64,000 nucleotides of DNA from positions 1-64,000 of the forward strand of contig JAIUOP010000003.1 of assembly GCA_020161815.1 (NCBI GenBank). Reading direction: 5' to 3'. Position 1 is the first letter of the stretch, and each line of letters opens with the position of its first letter. The notes beneath the pieces were generated by a model, which was not told where the DNA came from, searched no databases, and worked only from the letters and a program-made list of their open reading frames with translations. This document shows, in pieces, positions 52,680-60,799 of this stretch. The stretch is from Actinomycetota bacterium. GTDB lineage: Bacteria; Actinomycetota; Actinomycetes; Actinomycetales; Dermatophilaceae. The position numbers and the translations under genes were made by a program.

Positions 52680-53524
52680 CCCACCGGCTTGAACGGCAGG
52701 AGCCCGTCGCCCACAGTGTGCTCGCCGTCGAGGGCCTGCACGCGGGCTTTCCGGGCAACCCCGATGTCCTCGACTGTGTGTCTCTGGCCGTGACTCCTGG
52801 CACCCGCCTGGCGCTGCTCGGAGCCAACGGCTCGGGCAAGACGACGCTACTGCGCTGCCTCTCCGGTGCCCACCGTCCGTCGTCCGGGCAGGTCAGCGTC
52901 GACGGGGAAGCGTTGCGCCACAATGCCGCTGGACTGAACCGGCACCGCCAGCAGGTGCAGCTGGTGCTGCAGGACCCCGACGACCAGCTGTTCTCCGCGC
53001 AGGTCTACCAGGATGTCGCCTTCGGCCCTCACAATCTCGGCCTGCCGGAGGCGGAGGTTCGCGCGCGCGCCGACGAGGCGCTCGAGGTGCTCGGCGTGGT
53101 GCACCTGGCCGAGCGGCCGGTCCACCGGCTCTCCTTCGGTGAGCGCAAGCGGGTCGCCATCGCCGGCGCTCTCGCCATGCGCCCGCGCGTGCTCCTGCTC
53201 GACGAACCGACCGCAGGCCTCGACCCGGCGGCCGTCGTCGAGATGCGCGCGGCCCTCACCGCTCTCGAGGCGCATGGCGCCTCGGTCGTGCTCTCCACCC
53301 ATGACGTCGACCTCGCCTGGCAGTGGGCCGACGAGGTCGCCATCGTGGCGGACCGTCAGATCGTGCAGGGGATGACGGGCAAGCTGCTCGCCGACGAGGC
53401 GCTGCTGCGGCAGGCTCGGCTCGGCCTGCCGTGGCCGGTGGCACTCCTGCGAGGGCTCGGGCGCGAGATCGACCCGATGGCCCTGCCACGAACGGTCGAG
53501 GACGTCCGGCGCGTGCTCGGCTGA
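52676..53524 (+). CDS. cbiO: Cobalt ECF transporter ATPase CbiO
   Basis: 282 residues with Walker A LLGANGSGKTTLLRCL, Q-loop LVLQDPDDQLFSAQVYQDVA, signature LSFGERKRVAIAGALAM, Walker B VLLLDEPTAGLD and the switch His in LSTHDVDLA. It powers CbiMNQ import of Co2+. The stop is 4 bp from the end of the convergent cobIJ gene, so there is no room for a terminator between them. Confidence 0.96.
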   Translation: MTHRLERQEPVAHSVLAVEGLHAGFPGNPDVLDCVSLAVTPGTRLALLGANGSGKTTLLRCLSGAHRPSSGQVSVDGEALRHNAAGLNRHRQQVQLVLQDPDDQLFSAQVYQDVAFGPHNLGLPEAEVRARADEALEVLGVVHLAERPVHRLSFGERKRVAIAGALAMRPRVLLLDEPTAGLDPAAVVEMRAALTALEAHGASVVLSTHDVDLAWQWADEVAIVADRQIVQGMTGKLLADEALLRQARLGLPWPVALLRGLGREIDPMALPRTVEDVRRVLG

Positions 53525-53528
53525 GACG

Positions 53529-55124
53529 TCAGCCGCCGTCGCTCGCGTGGCTCTCGCCCGCCGGACGCTCGTCGACATACCGCGGGGTCCACACCCGGCC
53601 GGTCGAGGAGACCCGCGTGCTGCTCGCCCCGATGACGACGAGGCACCCCATGTCGACCGTCTCCGGGTCGAGCTCGCCGAGGGTGGTCACCCGCAACTCC
53701 TCCTCGGGGCGCCCGACATGGCGCGCGACGACGACGACGCGCTCAGGGGCTGCCACCGCGCGTACCGCGACGAGGGCTTCCCCGAACTGGTCGGATCGGG
53801 TGCGCGAGCGTGGATTGTAAAGAGCGACAGCGAGATCCGCGCGTACGGCGCTCGTGAGTCGGTCGACGAGCACGTCCCACGGCTTGAGGCGGTCGGAGAG
53901 CGAGATGAGAGCATGGTCGGCGCCGAGCAAGGCTCCGGCGAGGGCCGAGGCGGCGTGCGCCGCCGTGATGCCTGGGACGACATTGATGGGTACGACGGAG
54001 TAGCGCTGCGGATCGGTCTCGGCAGCCTCGAAGACCGCCGCCGCCATGCCGAAGACGCCGGCGTCGCCACCGGAGACGACGGCGACATCATCTCCGGCGA
54101 GAGCGAGCTCGAGCGCCTCGTGGCCGCGGTCGACCTCGACGGTGTTGCCACTCGGGCGACGGGTGAGCCCGGGGCGCTGCGGCACCCGCGCGACATAGGG
54201 CGCATAGCCGATGACGTGGGCGACCCGGCCCAGGACCGCGCTCGCCTCCGGGCTGGTGCGGTCGTCGCCGCCCGGGCCGAGCCCGACGACATGAATCGTC
54301 CCGACACGCCCCGGCTCCGTATGACGAGGAGCCTTCGGCCGCGCCCGGCCTGCGGCGTCGGCGCGACGGTCGAGCCCGGGCACGACGACGACGGACATAT
54401 AGGGCACGCTCGCCGGGTCGACCTCGGCGGCCGGCAGCACGCGCTGGTCAGTGCGGCTCGCGCGCTCGATGTACACCGCGCGCTCGAGCAGGCCGGCCTG
54501 GCGCAGCGCCTCGCGGACGTCGGCGAAGGTCCGCCCGAGCTTCATGACGACGGCGGCATCGGTGTCGGCGAGGCGGCGGGCCAGCTCCTCGACGGGCAGG
54601 GTCCCCGGCAGCACCGTGAGCACGTCCTCGTGCCGGGTGAGGCCACCGGCCGCGGCCGCAGAGGCCGCCGCCACGGAGGTCACGCCAGGCACGACCTCGG
54701 TGGGGAAGCGCTCGCGCAGCAGGTCGTGGACGTACATGAATGATCCGTAGAAGAGCGGGTCGCCTTCCGCGAGGACGACGACGCTGCGGCCCGCCTCGAG
54801 ATGTGCGGCGAGACGCTGCGCGCACTCGTCGTAGAAGTCGGCGAGCGCCCCGTAGTAGCCACCCGGGTGACTCGTCGTGCCGGTCGTGACCGGATAGGCG
54901 AGCGCCTCCTCGATCACATCGTCGGAGAACAGCTCTGCGGCGATGGTGCGAGCAGTGGAGGGACGCTTGGGTGCCTGGTGGTAGGCGATGACGTCCGCGC
55001 TCTCGATGAGCGCGGCCGCGCGCCGCGTGATGAGACCGGGATCGCCGGGGCCGACGCCGACGCCGTACAGGTGGCCGGCCTCCGCCGCGTAGCGCGAGGG
55101 GTGGGCCTCGAGGCCGGTGCTCAT
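53529..55124 (-). CDS. cobIJ: Bifunctional precorrin-2 C20- / precorrin-3B C17-methyltransferase (CobI-CobJ)
   Basis: 531 residues, two tetrapyrrole methylases in tandem. CobI (1-250): YGVGVGPGDPGLITRRA, LAEGDPLFYGSFMYVH, VVPGVTSVAAASAAA. CobJ (from about 280): HVVGLGPGGDDRTSPEA, VVSGGDAGVFGMAA, VVPGITAAHAASALAG and LYNPRSRTR. The same fusion occurs in mycobacterial CobI (Rv2066 type). The ATG overlaps the cobH stop (ATGA). Confidence 0.95.
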   Translation of the reverse strand: MSTGLEAHPSRYAAEAGHLYGVGVGPGDPGLITRRAAALIESADVIAYHQAPKRPSTARTIAAELFSDDVIEEALAYPVTTGTTSHPGGYYGALADFYDECAQRLAAHLEAGRSVVVLAEGDPLFYGSFMYVHDLLRERFPTEVVPGVTSVAAASAAAAGGLTRHEDVLTVLPGTLPVEELARRLADTDAAVVMKLGRTFADVREALRQAGLLERAVYIERASRTDQRVLPAAEVDPASVPYMSVVVVPGLDRRADAAGRARPKAPRHTEPGRVGTIHVVGLGPGGDDRTSPEASAVLGRVAHVIGYAPYVARVPQRPGLTRRPSGNTVEVDRGHEALELALAGDDVAVVSGGDAGVFGMAAAVFEAAETDPQRYSVVPINVVPGITAAHAASALAGALLGADHALISLSDRLKPWDVLVDRLTSAVRADLAVALYNPRSRTRSDQFGEALVAVRAVAAPERVVVVARHVGRPEEELRVTTLGELDPETVDMGCLVVIGASSTRVSSTGRVWTPRYVDERPAGESHASDGG

Positions 55125-55819
55125 GCCAGCTCGTCCGGGGTGCCGAGAGCATTGATGGCAGCGGCGGCCATCGCGGAGCCGCCGCGGCGGCCGCGAACGA
55201 CGAGCCAGGGCACCTGGCCGCCATCGGGCAGACGGTGCTGCGCGAGGGCCTCCTTGGACTCGGCCGAGCCGACGAAGCCGACCGGCAGGCCGATGACGGC
55301 GGCGGGGCGCGGACCGCCGTCGAGCAGGACCTCCAGGAGGTGGAAGAGGGCGGTCGGGGCATTGCCGATGGCCACGACGGAGCGCTCGAGGCGAGGCAGC
55401 CAGAGCGAGACCGCGGCCGCCGCACGGGTCGTCGACCACTCCATCGCCAGTGCGGGTACCCGCGGGTCGCGCAAGGTGCACAGCACCTCGTTGCCGGCGG
55501 GCAGTCGCCGTCGAGTCACGCCGGAGGCGAGCATGTGTGAGTCGGTGATGACCGGGGCGCCAGCCACGAGAGCCTCATAGGCGGCTGTCACGACGGTGTC
55601 GCTCATCGCGAGGTCGGTGAGCACGCCGACATCGCCCGCGGCGTGCGCGATCCGGGTGGCGACGGCCAGGGCGTGGCCCTCCCAGGGGCCCACCTCACCC
55701 GAGGCAAGCGCATCGGCGACCTCGTCGCGGATCATCCCGAACGACCGGCGGTAGATCTCCTGGCCGTCGGTCACATAGTCGAAGCGGCGCGTCGGCGGGC
55801 GCGGCTGCTCGCTCGTCAT
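55121..55819 (-). CDS. cobH: Precorrin-8X methylmutase
   Basis: 232 residues. DYVTDGQEIYRRSFGMI, the catalytic His in ATRIAHAAGDVG, VGFVGSAESKEAL and VRGRRGGSAMAAAAINAL are hallmarks of CobH/CbiC, which moves the C11 methyl to C12 to give hydrogenobyrinic acid. Both ends overlap the neighbouring genes by ATGA. Confidence 0.96.
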   Translation of the reverse strand: MTSEQPRPPTRRFDYVTDGQEIYRRSFGMIRDEVADALASGEVGPWEGHALAVATRIAHAAGDVGVLTDLAMSDTVVTAAYEALVAGAPVITDSHMLASGVTRRRLPAGNEVLCTLRDPRVPALAMEWSTTRAAAAVSLWLPRLERSVVAIGNAPTALFHLLEVLLDGGPRPAAVIGLPVGFVGSAESKEALAQHRLPDGGQVPWLVVRGRRGGSAMAAAAINALGTPDELA

Positions 55820-56931
55820 CGGTGTCCTTCGGTCAGGGCGTCGGCCACGCCGACGGCATCGGTCACATCGGTGGGGGAGAGCAGCACGAGCTCACCGTCC
55901 TGCGCTCCGCAGCGGCGCTCGCAGGCGACGAGGTGGACGTTGCGGGCCAGGGCGCGGCCCTCCCGCTGCACCAGCCGGGCGCTCTCGCGAGCGAGGCCCA
56001 TGACATCGGCCTGCCCGTTCGCGCACCAGGGGGCACCGGTGCAGGCGGACAGGTGGCTCCAGACCTGAGCCGGTGCGGTACTGAGCCCCGCGGCGGTGAG
56101 CGCCTCTGTGTGCGCGGCACCGCCGGGCACGAGGAGCGAGCGCCAGGGGGTGAGCGTCACCTGATCGGTCACCGCGCGCAGTGCGTCGAGGGCGGTGCGG
56201 TCGAGCAGACCGAGCGGGAGGCCGGCGATGAGCGCATCGCTGCCTGCCACGGGTCCGGGGCGCAGCGGCTCGGCCGGAGAGATCGTGGTCGCCGTGAGCT
56301 CCGAGAAGAAGTCGCTGTCGGGGCCGAGATCGCGCACGTTCCACTGCCGCTCGACCCGTATGCCGAGGAAGCGCGCCGCGAGCCCGGTCAGTACCTCCGG
56401 CGCCCGCACCGGCGCGCAAGGTCGACAGAAGACTCCCTGTGGACCGCGGGCCAGCACCTGCCCCGAGCCGTCCGCCATACGCCGCCAGGCAAGATCCCAC
56501 GGCTGGTCGAGCGCGACCCCGGAGGCATCGGTGACGAGGAAGAGGAATCGGCCCGGGAGGGAGGCGAGCTCCGGTGTCGCACACAGGGTCTCGTCGAGCG
56601 CGTCGACCACCGGCTGCAGGTGGCTCGCCAGCGGGTCCCTGAGGATGTTGCGCGCCCGCTCGTGGCTCGCCGAAGGGAACCAGCCGGTCGCCATCACGGC
56701 GGCGACCGCCTCATCGGGCACGGGGTCCGGGAGGGCCCGCACCTGGAGGTTGGCGCGTGTCGTCAGCTGGACGAAGGGTGCACCCCAGCGCTCGCCGACG
56801 GCCAGGAAGCGGTCGAGCGCGTCGAGGGCCACCTCGCCTCCGGGCACACGCGCGCGCACGATCGCTCCGTCCTTGGACGTGTAGGGACGAAGTGCGCTCG
56901 GGCACCGGTCGAGGATCGGGCGGGCAGGCAC
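55816..56931 (-). CDS. cobG: Precorrin-3B synthase
   Basis: 371 residues, a sulfite-reductase-like oxygenase. Half-domain RVPGGEVALDALDRFLAVG and QLTTRANLQVRALP near the start; iron-sulfur ligands in SACTGAPWCANGQADV and VACERRCGAQ near the end. It uses O2 to make precorrin-3B, marking the aerobic pathway. GTG at 56931 was chosen because TAGTCT (minus 56944-56939) ends 7 nt upstream, which suits a leaderless transcript, and longer versions would run into the riboswitch region. Confidence 0.92.
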   Translation of the reverse strand: MPARPILDRCPSALRPYTSKDGAIVRARVPGGEVALDALDRFLAVGERWGAPFVQLTTRANLQVRALPDPVPDEAVAAVMATGWFPSASHERARNILRDPLASHLQPVVDALDETLCATPELASLPGRFLFLVTDASGVALDQPWDLAWRRMADGSGQVLARGPQGVFCRPCAPVRAPEVLTGLAARFLGIRVERQWNVRDLGPDSDFFSELTATTISPAEPLRPGPVAGSDALIAGLPLGLLDRTALDALRAVTDQVTLTPWRSLLVPGGAAHTEALTAAGLSTAPAQVWSHLSACTGAPWCANGQADVMGLARESARLVQREGRALARNVHLVACERRCGAQDGELVLLSPTDVTDAVGVADALTEGHR

Positions 56932-56938
56932 GGCGCAC

Positions 56939-56944
56939 AGACTA
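56939..56944 (-). promoter_or_regulatory. -10 box of a probably leaderless cobG transcript
   Basis: TAGTCT on the minus strand, 7 nt before the cobG GTG. No riboswitch was seen on this strand, so the cobG-cobH-cobIJ operon may escape direct cobalamin control. Confidence 0.5.
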
Positions 56945-56960
56945 CGCGCCGTGCGGCCGG

Positions 56961-57100
56961 TAGGCTGCCGGTGGCTGACGCGACGGAATCCGGTGCAAGT
57001 CCGGGACGGTCCCGCCACTGTGAGCCTCGGACCTGCGCCGGGGTGAGTCAGGAACGTCAACGCAGCCGCGCTGAACCTCCGGTCCGGCGCGGACTCACCA
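56961..57100 (+). ncRNA. Cobalamin riboswitch upstream of cobN
   Basis: After a -10 box TAGGCT (56961-56966) come GACGGAATCCGGTGCAAGTC, the B12-box core CCCGCCACTGTGA (57011-57023) and GGTGAGTCAGGAACGTC (57042-57058). GGTGAGTC can pair with GACTCACC at 57092-57099 as an expression platform about 20 nt before the ribosome binding site GAAGGAG. Bounds are approximate. Confidence 0.92.
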
Positions 57101-57133
57101 CGACGGGCGCGGACCCCGAAGGAGCACCACTCG

Positions 57134-60100
57134 ATGCCGACCATCGCCCTGCTGTCCACCTCGGACACCGACCTGCTCTCCGCGAAGGCGAGCGGCGCCG
57201 ACTACCGTTGGGCGAACCCCGCGCGCCCTTCCCACACCGACATGGGTGCGGCCATCGAGGGCGCGGACATCGTCATCGCCCGCATCCTCGGCTCCCCGCA
57301 GGACCTCTGCTCCGGGTTCCGACGCATCGCCGCGACCGGCAAGCCGGTCATCGTCCTCGGGGGCGAGCAGGCCCCGAACGCCGCACTCATGGAGCTCTCC
57401 ACGGTCGCTCCCGGTGTCGTCCACGAGGCGCACCGCTATCTCGCCCACGGTGGCGCGGACAACCTGCGCCACCTGCACGCCTTCCTCTCGGACACCCTGC
57501 TGCTCACCGGCGAGGGCTTCGAGCCGCCGGCTGAGCTGCCCGTGTGGGGCGCGCTCGAGCGCCCCGGGCTGCCCGCTCTCGCCGAGGGCGCCACCCGGCC
57601 GCGCGTCGCGGTGCTCTTCTACCGCGCCCAGCAGGCCGCCGGGAACACCGACTTCGCGCACGCCCTCGCCGACGCGATCGACCGTCAGGGCGGGCAGGGG
57701 GTCCCCGTCTTCGCGACCTCGCTGCGCGATGCCACCCCCGAGCTCCTCGCTCACCTCGGGTCGTATGACGCGATCGTCACCACCGTGCTGGCCGCCGGAG
57801 GCACCCGCCCCGCGACGGCGCAGGCGGGAGAGGACGACGGTGCCTGGGACGTCGCCGCGCTCGCGGCCCTCGACATCCCGATCCTCCAGGGACTGTGCCT
57901 GACATGGGGACGCGCCGAGTGGGAGGCGAGCGACGACGGCATGTCCCCCCTGGATGTCGCAACGCAGGTCGCGGTGCCGGAGTTCGACGGTCGCATCATC
58001 ACGACGGCCTTCTCCTTCAAGGAGACCGGCGAGGACGGCATCGCCCACTATGTCGCCGACCCGGAGCGCTGCGAGCGCGTAGCCGGCATCGCACTCGGTC
58101 ACGCCCGTCTGCGTCATACGCCTGCGAGTGAGCGGAAGATCGCCGTCATCCTCTCGGCCTACCCGACCAAGCACGCTCGCATCGGCAATGCCGTCGGCCT
58201 CGACACGCCCGTCTCGACGATCCGCCTGCTGCGCGCGATGCGCGACGCCGGCTACGACCTCGGCGCACCGGGAGATCTGCCCGGGCTCGACCCGCTGCCC
58301 CCGATCGAGGGCGAGGACGCCGACACGACCGCGGGCAATGCGTTCATCCACGCGCTCATCGCTGCCGGCGGCCAGGACCCCGAGTGGCTGACGCAGGGCC
58401 AGCTCACCGAGCATCATGTGCGGATTCCCGCCGCGTCCTATCGCGAGTGGTTCGCCGAGCTTCCAGAAACCCTGCGCGACACCATGACCCAGGCCTGGGG
58501 CGAGGCCCCGGGTGAGCTCTACGTCGACACCCAGACCGATCCCGAGGGTGAGATCGTCACCGCCGCGATGCGGGCGGGCAATGTCGTCATCCTCGTCCAG
58601 CCCCCGCGCGGCTTCGGGGAGAACCCGATCGCTATCTATCACGACCCGGACCTCGCGCCGACGCACCACTACATCGCGACCTACCAGTGGATCGCTCGTG
58701 AGTTCGGGGCCCACGCGATCGTCCACGTCGGTAAGCACGGCAACCTCGAGTGGATGCCCGGCAAGAACCTCGCCCTCGATGCCGCCTCCAGCCCGGACGC
58801 CGCTCTCGGCTCGCTGCCGGTGATCTACCCGTTCCTCGTCAACGACCCCGGCGAGGGTACCCAGGCCAAGCGGCGCGCCCACGCGACGATCGTCGACCAC
58901 CTCGTGCCCCCGATGCAGCGCGCCGAGTCGTATGGCGATATCGCTCGTCTCGAGCAGCTGCTCGACGAGTACGGCAATGTCTCGGCGATGGACCCGGCCA
59001 AGGCGCCGGCGCTCCAGGGCGAGATCTGGACCCTGCTCCAGGCCGCGAAGATGGACCAGGACCTCGGGCTCACCGACCGTCCGACCGAGGAGACCTTCGA
59101 CGAGCTCGTCGGCCAGATCGACTATCACCTGTGCGCGATCAAGGACGTCCAGATCCGCGACGGCCTGCACGTGCTGGGGCAGGCCCCCGAGGGGAGTGTC
59201 CTCACCGGGCTCGTCCTCGCGATGCTGCGGGCGACACAGGTCTTCGGCGGGCGCACCGACGGCATACCGGGCCTGCGGACCGCGCTGGGACTGGCGGCCG
59301 AGGGCGCGACCTCCGCCGAGACCGACCGCGTGGAGGCGCTGGCCCGCACTCTCGTCGAGGGCCTTGGGGCCGCCCACTGGAGCGTCGACGGGATCGACGA
59401 ACTCGTCGCAAACACCTTGTCCGACAACGGCATCGACGCCGGCAGTATCGACCACGCCGGAGTCATCGCCTCGCTGCGCTTCGCCTGCGAGGAGGTCGTG
59501 CCCCGCCTCGCACAGACCTCCGGTGAGCTGCCGATGGTGCTGCACGCGCTCGACGGCGGCTATGTCCCCGCCGGCCCGAGCGGCTCGCCGCTGCGCGGCC
59601 TCGTCAACGTCCTGCCGACCGGCCGCAACTTCTACTCCGTCGACCCGAAGGCCATCCCCTCGCGCCTGGCCTACCAGACCGGCTCGGCGATGGCCGAGTC
59701 GCTGCTGGCCCGCTATCGCGACGAGGAGGGCGAGCTGCCGCGCTCGGTCGGCATCTCGGTGTGGGGCACCTCCGCCATGCGCACGAGCGGTGACGACATC
59801 GGTGAGGTGCTCGCGCTCCTCGGAGTGACACCGGTCTGGGACGCCCAGTCGCGTCGCGTCGTCGGCCTTGAGCCGATCCCGCTCGAGGAGCTGGGCCGTC
59901 CGCGCATCGATGTCACTGTGCGCATCTCCGGCTTCTTCCGCGACGCCTTCCCGCACGTCATCGCCCTGCTCGACGACGCGGTGCGCCTCGTCGTCGAGCT
60001 CGACGAGCCGCTGGAGCAGAACTTCCCGCGCGCCCACGCCCTCGCCGACCGCGAGGAGCACGGCGACGAGCGCCGCGCTCGCACAAGGATCTTCGGCTCG

Positions 60101-60799
60101 AAGCCCGGCTCGTATGGCGCCGGCATGCTCCAGATCATCGAGTCGGGCAACTGGCGCGATGACGCAGATCTCGCCGAGGTGTACACCGCCTGGGGCGGCT
60201 TCGCCTACGGTCGCGATCTCGACGGCGCCCCGGCGCGTGACGACATGGAGCGCAGCTATCGCCGCATCCAGGTGGCCGCGAAGAATGTCGACAACCGCGA
60301 GTCCGACATCCTCGACTCCGACGACTACTTCCAGTACCACGGCGGCATGGTCGCCACGATCCGCGCGCTCACCGGTGAGGCCCCGAAGGCGTATGTCGGC
60401 GACTCGACCGCGCCGGAGTCGGTGCGCACCCGCACCTTGCAGGAGGAGACCAACCGGATCTTCCGTGCGCGCGTGGTCAACCCCCGGTGGATCGCCTCGA
60501 TGCAGCGCCATGGCTACAAGGGGGCCTTCGAGCTGGCCGCCACCGTCGACTACCTCTTCGGCTTCGATGCCACCGCGGGTGTGGTGCCGGACTGGATGTA
60601 TGACGCGGTCGCCCAGGAGTACGTCCTCGACGAGGCCAACCAGGAGTTCATGCGCCGGGCCAACCCGTGGGCGCTGCGCGGCATCATCGAGAAGTTGTCG
60701 GAGGCCCGCGACCGTGGCCTGTGGGAGGAGCCGGACGCTGCGCTGCTCGAGGCGATGCAGCAGGTGTACCTCGACATCGAGGGTGACCTGGAGGAGTGA
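57134..60799 (+). CDS. cobN: Cobaltochelatase large subunit CobN
   Basis: 1221 residues, the expected size. Family landmarks are GADYRWANPARPSHTD near the N-terminus, VHVGKHGNLEWMPGKNLALD and YPFLVNDPGEGTQAKRRAHA in the middle, ALDGGYVPAGPSGSPLRG, GTSAMRTSGDDIGEVLALLG and RVSGFFRDAFPHVI (here RISGFFRDAFPHVI). It inserts Co2+ into hydrogenobyrinic acid a,c-diamide with the ATPase subunit encoded at 46462-48555. Riboswitch-controlled; the stop overlaps the next start. Confidence 0.97.
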   Translation: MPTIALLSTSDTDLLSAKASGADYRWANPARPSHTDMGAAIEGADIVIARILGSPQDLCSGFRRIAATGKPVIVLGGEQAPNAALMELSTVAPGVVHEAHRYLAHGGADNLRHLHAFLSDTLLLTGEGFEPPAELPVWGALERPGLPALAEGATRPRVAVLFYRAQQAAGNTDFAHALADAIDRQGGQGVPVFATSLRDATPELLAHLGSYDAIVTTVLAAGGTRPATAQAGEDDGAWDVAALAALDIPILQGLCLTWGRAEWEASDDGMSPLDVATQVAVPEFDGRIITTAFSFKETGEDGIAHYVADPERCERVAGIALGHARLRHTPASERKIAVILSAYPTKHARIGNAVGLDTPVSTIRLLRAMRDAGYDLGAPGDLPGLDPLPPIEGEDADTTAGNAFIHALIAAGGQDPEWLTQGQLTEHHVRIPAASYREWFAELPETLRDTMTQAWGEAPGELYVDTQTDPEGEIVTAAMRAGNVVILVQPPRGFGENPIAIYHDPDLAPTHHYIATYQWIAREFGAHAIVHVGKHGNLEWMPGKNLALDAASSPDAALGSLPVIYPFLVNDPGEGTQAKRRAHATIVDHLVPPMQRAESYGDIARLEQLLDEYGNVSAMDPAKAPALQGEIWTLLQAAKMDQDLGLTDRPTEETFDELVGQIDYHLCAIKDVQIRDGLHVLGQAPEGSVLTGLVLAMLRATQVFGGRTDGIPGLRTALGLAAEGATSAETDRVEALARTLVEGLGAAHWSVDGIDELVANTLSDNGIDAGSIDHAGVIASLRFACEEVVPRLAQTSGELPMVLHALDGGYVPAGPSGSPLRGLVNVLPTGRNFYSVDPKAIPSRLAYQTGSAMAESLLARYRDEEGELPRSVGISVWGTSAMRTSGDDIGEVLALLGVTPVWDAQSRRVVGLEPIPLEELGRPRIDVTVRISGFFRDAFPHVIALLDDAVRLVVELDEPLEQNFPRAHALADREEHGDERRARTRIFGSKPGSYGAGMLQIIESGNWRDDADLAEVYTAWGGFAYGRDLDGAPARDDMERSYRRIQVAAKNVDNRESDILDSDDYFQYHGGMVATIRALTGEAPKAYVGDSTAPESVRTRTLQEETNRIFRARVVNPRWIASMQRHGYKGAFELAATVDYLFGFDATAGVVPDWMYDAVAQEYVLDEANQEFMRRANPWALRGIIEKLSEARDRGLWEEPDAALLEAMQQVYLDIEGDLEE

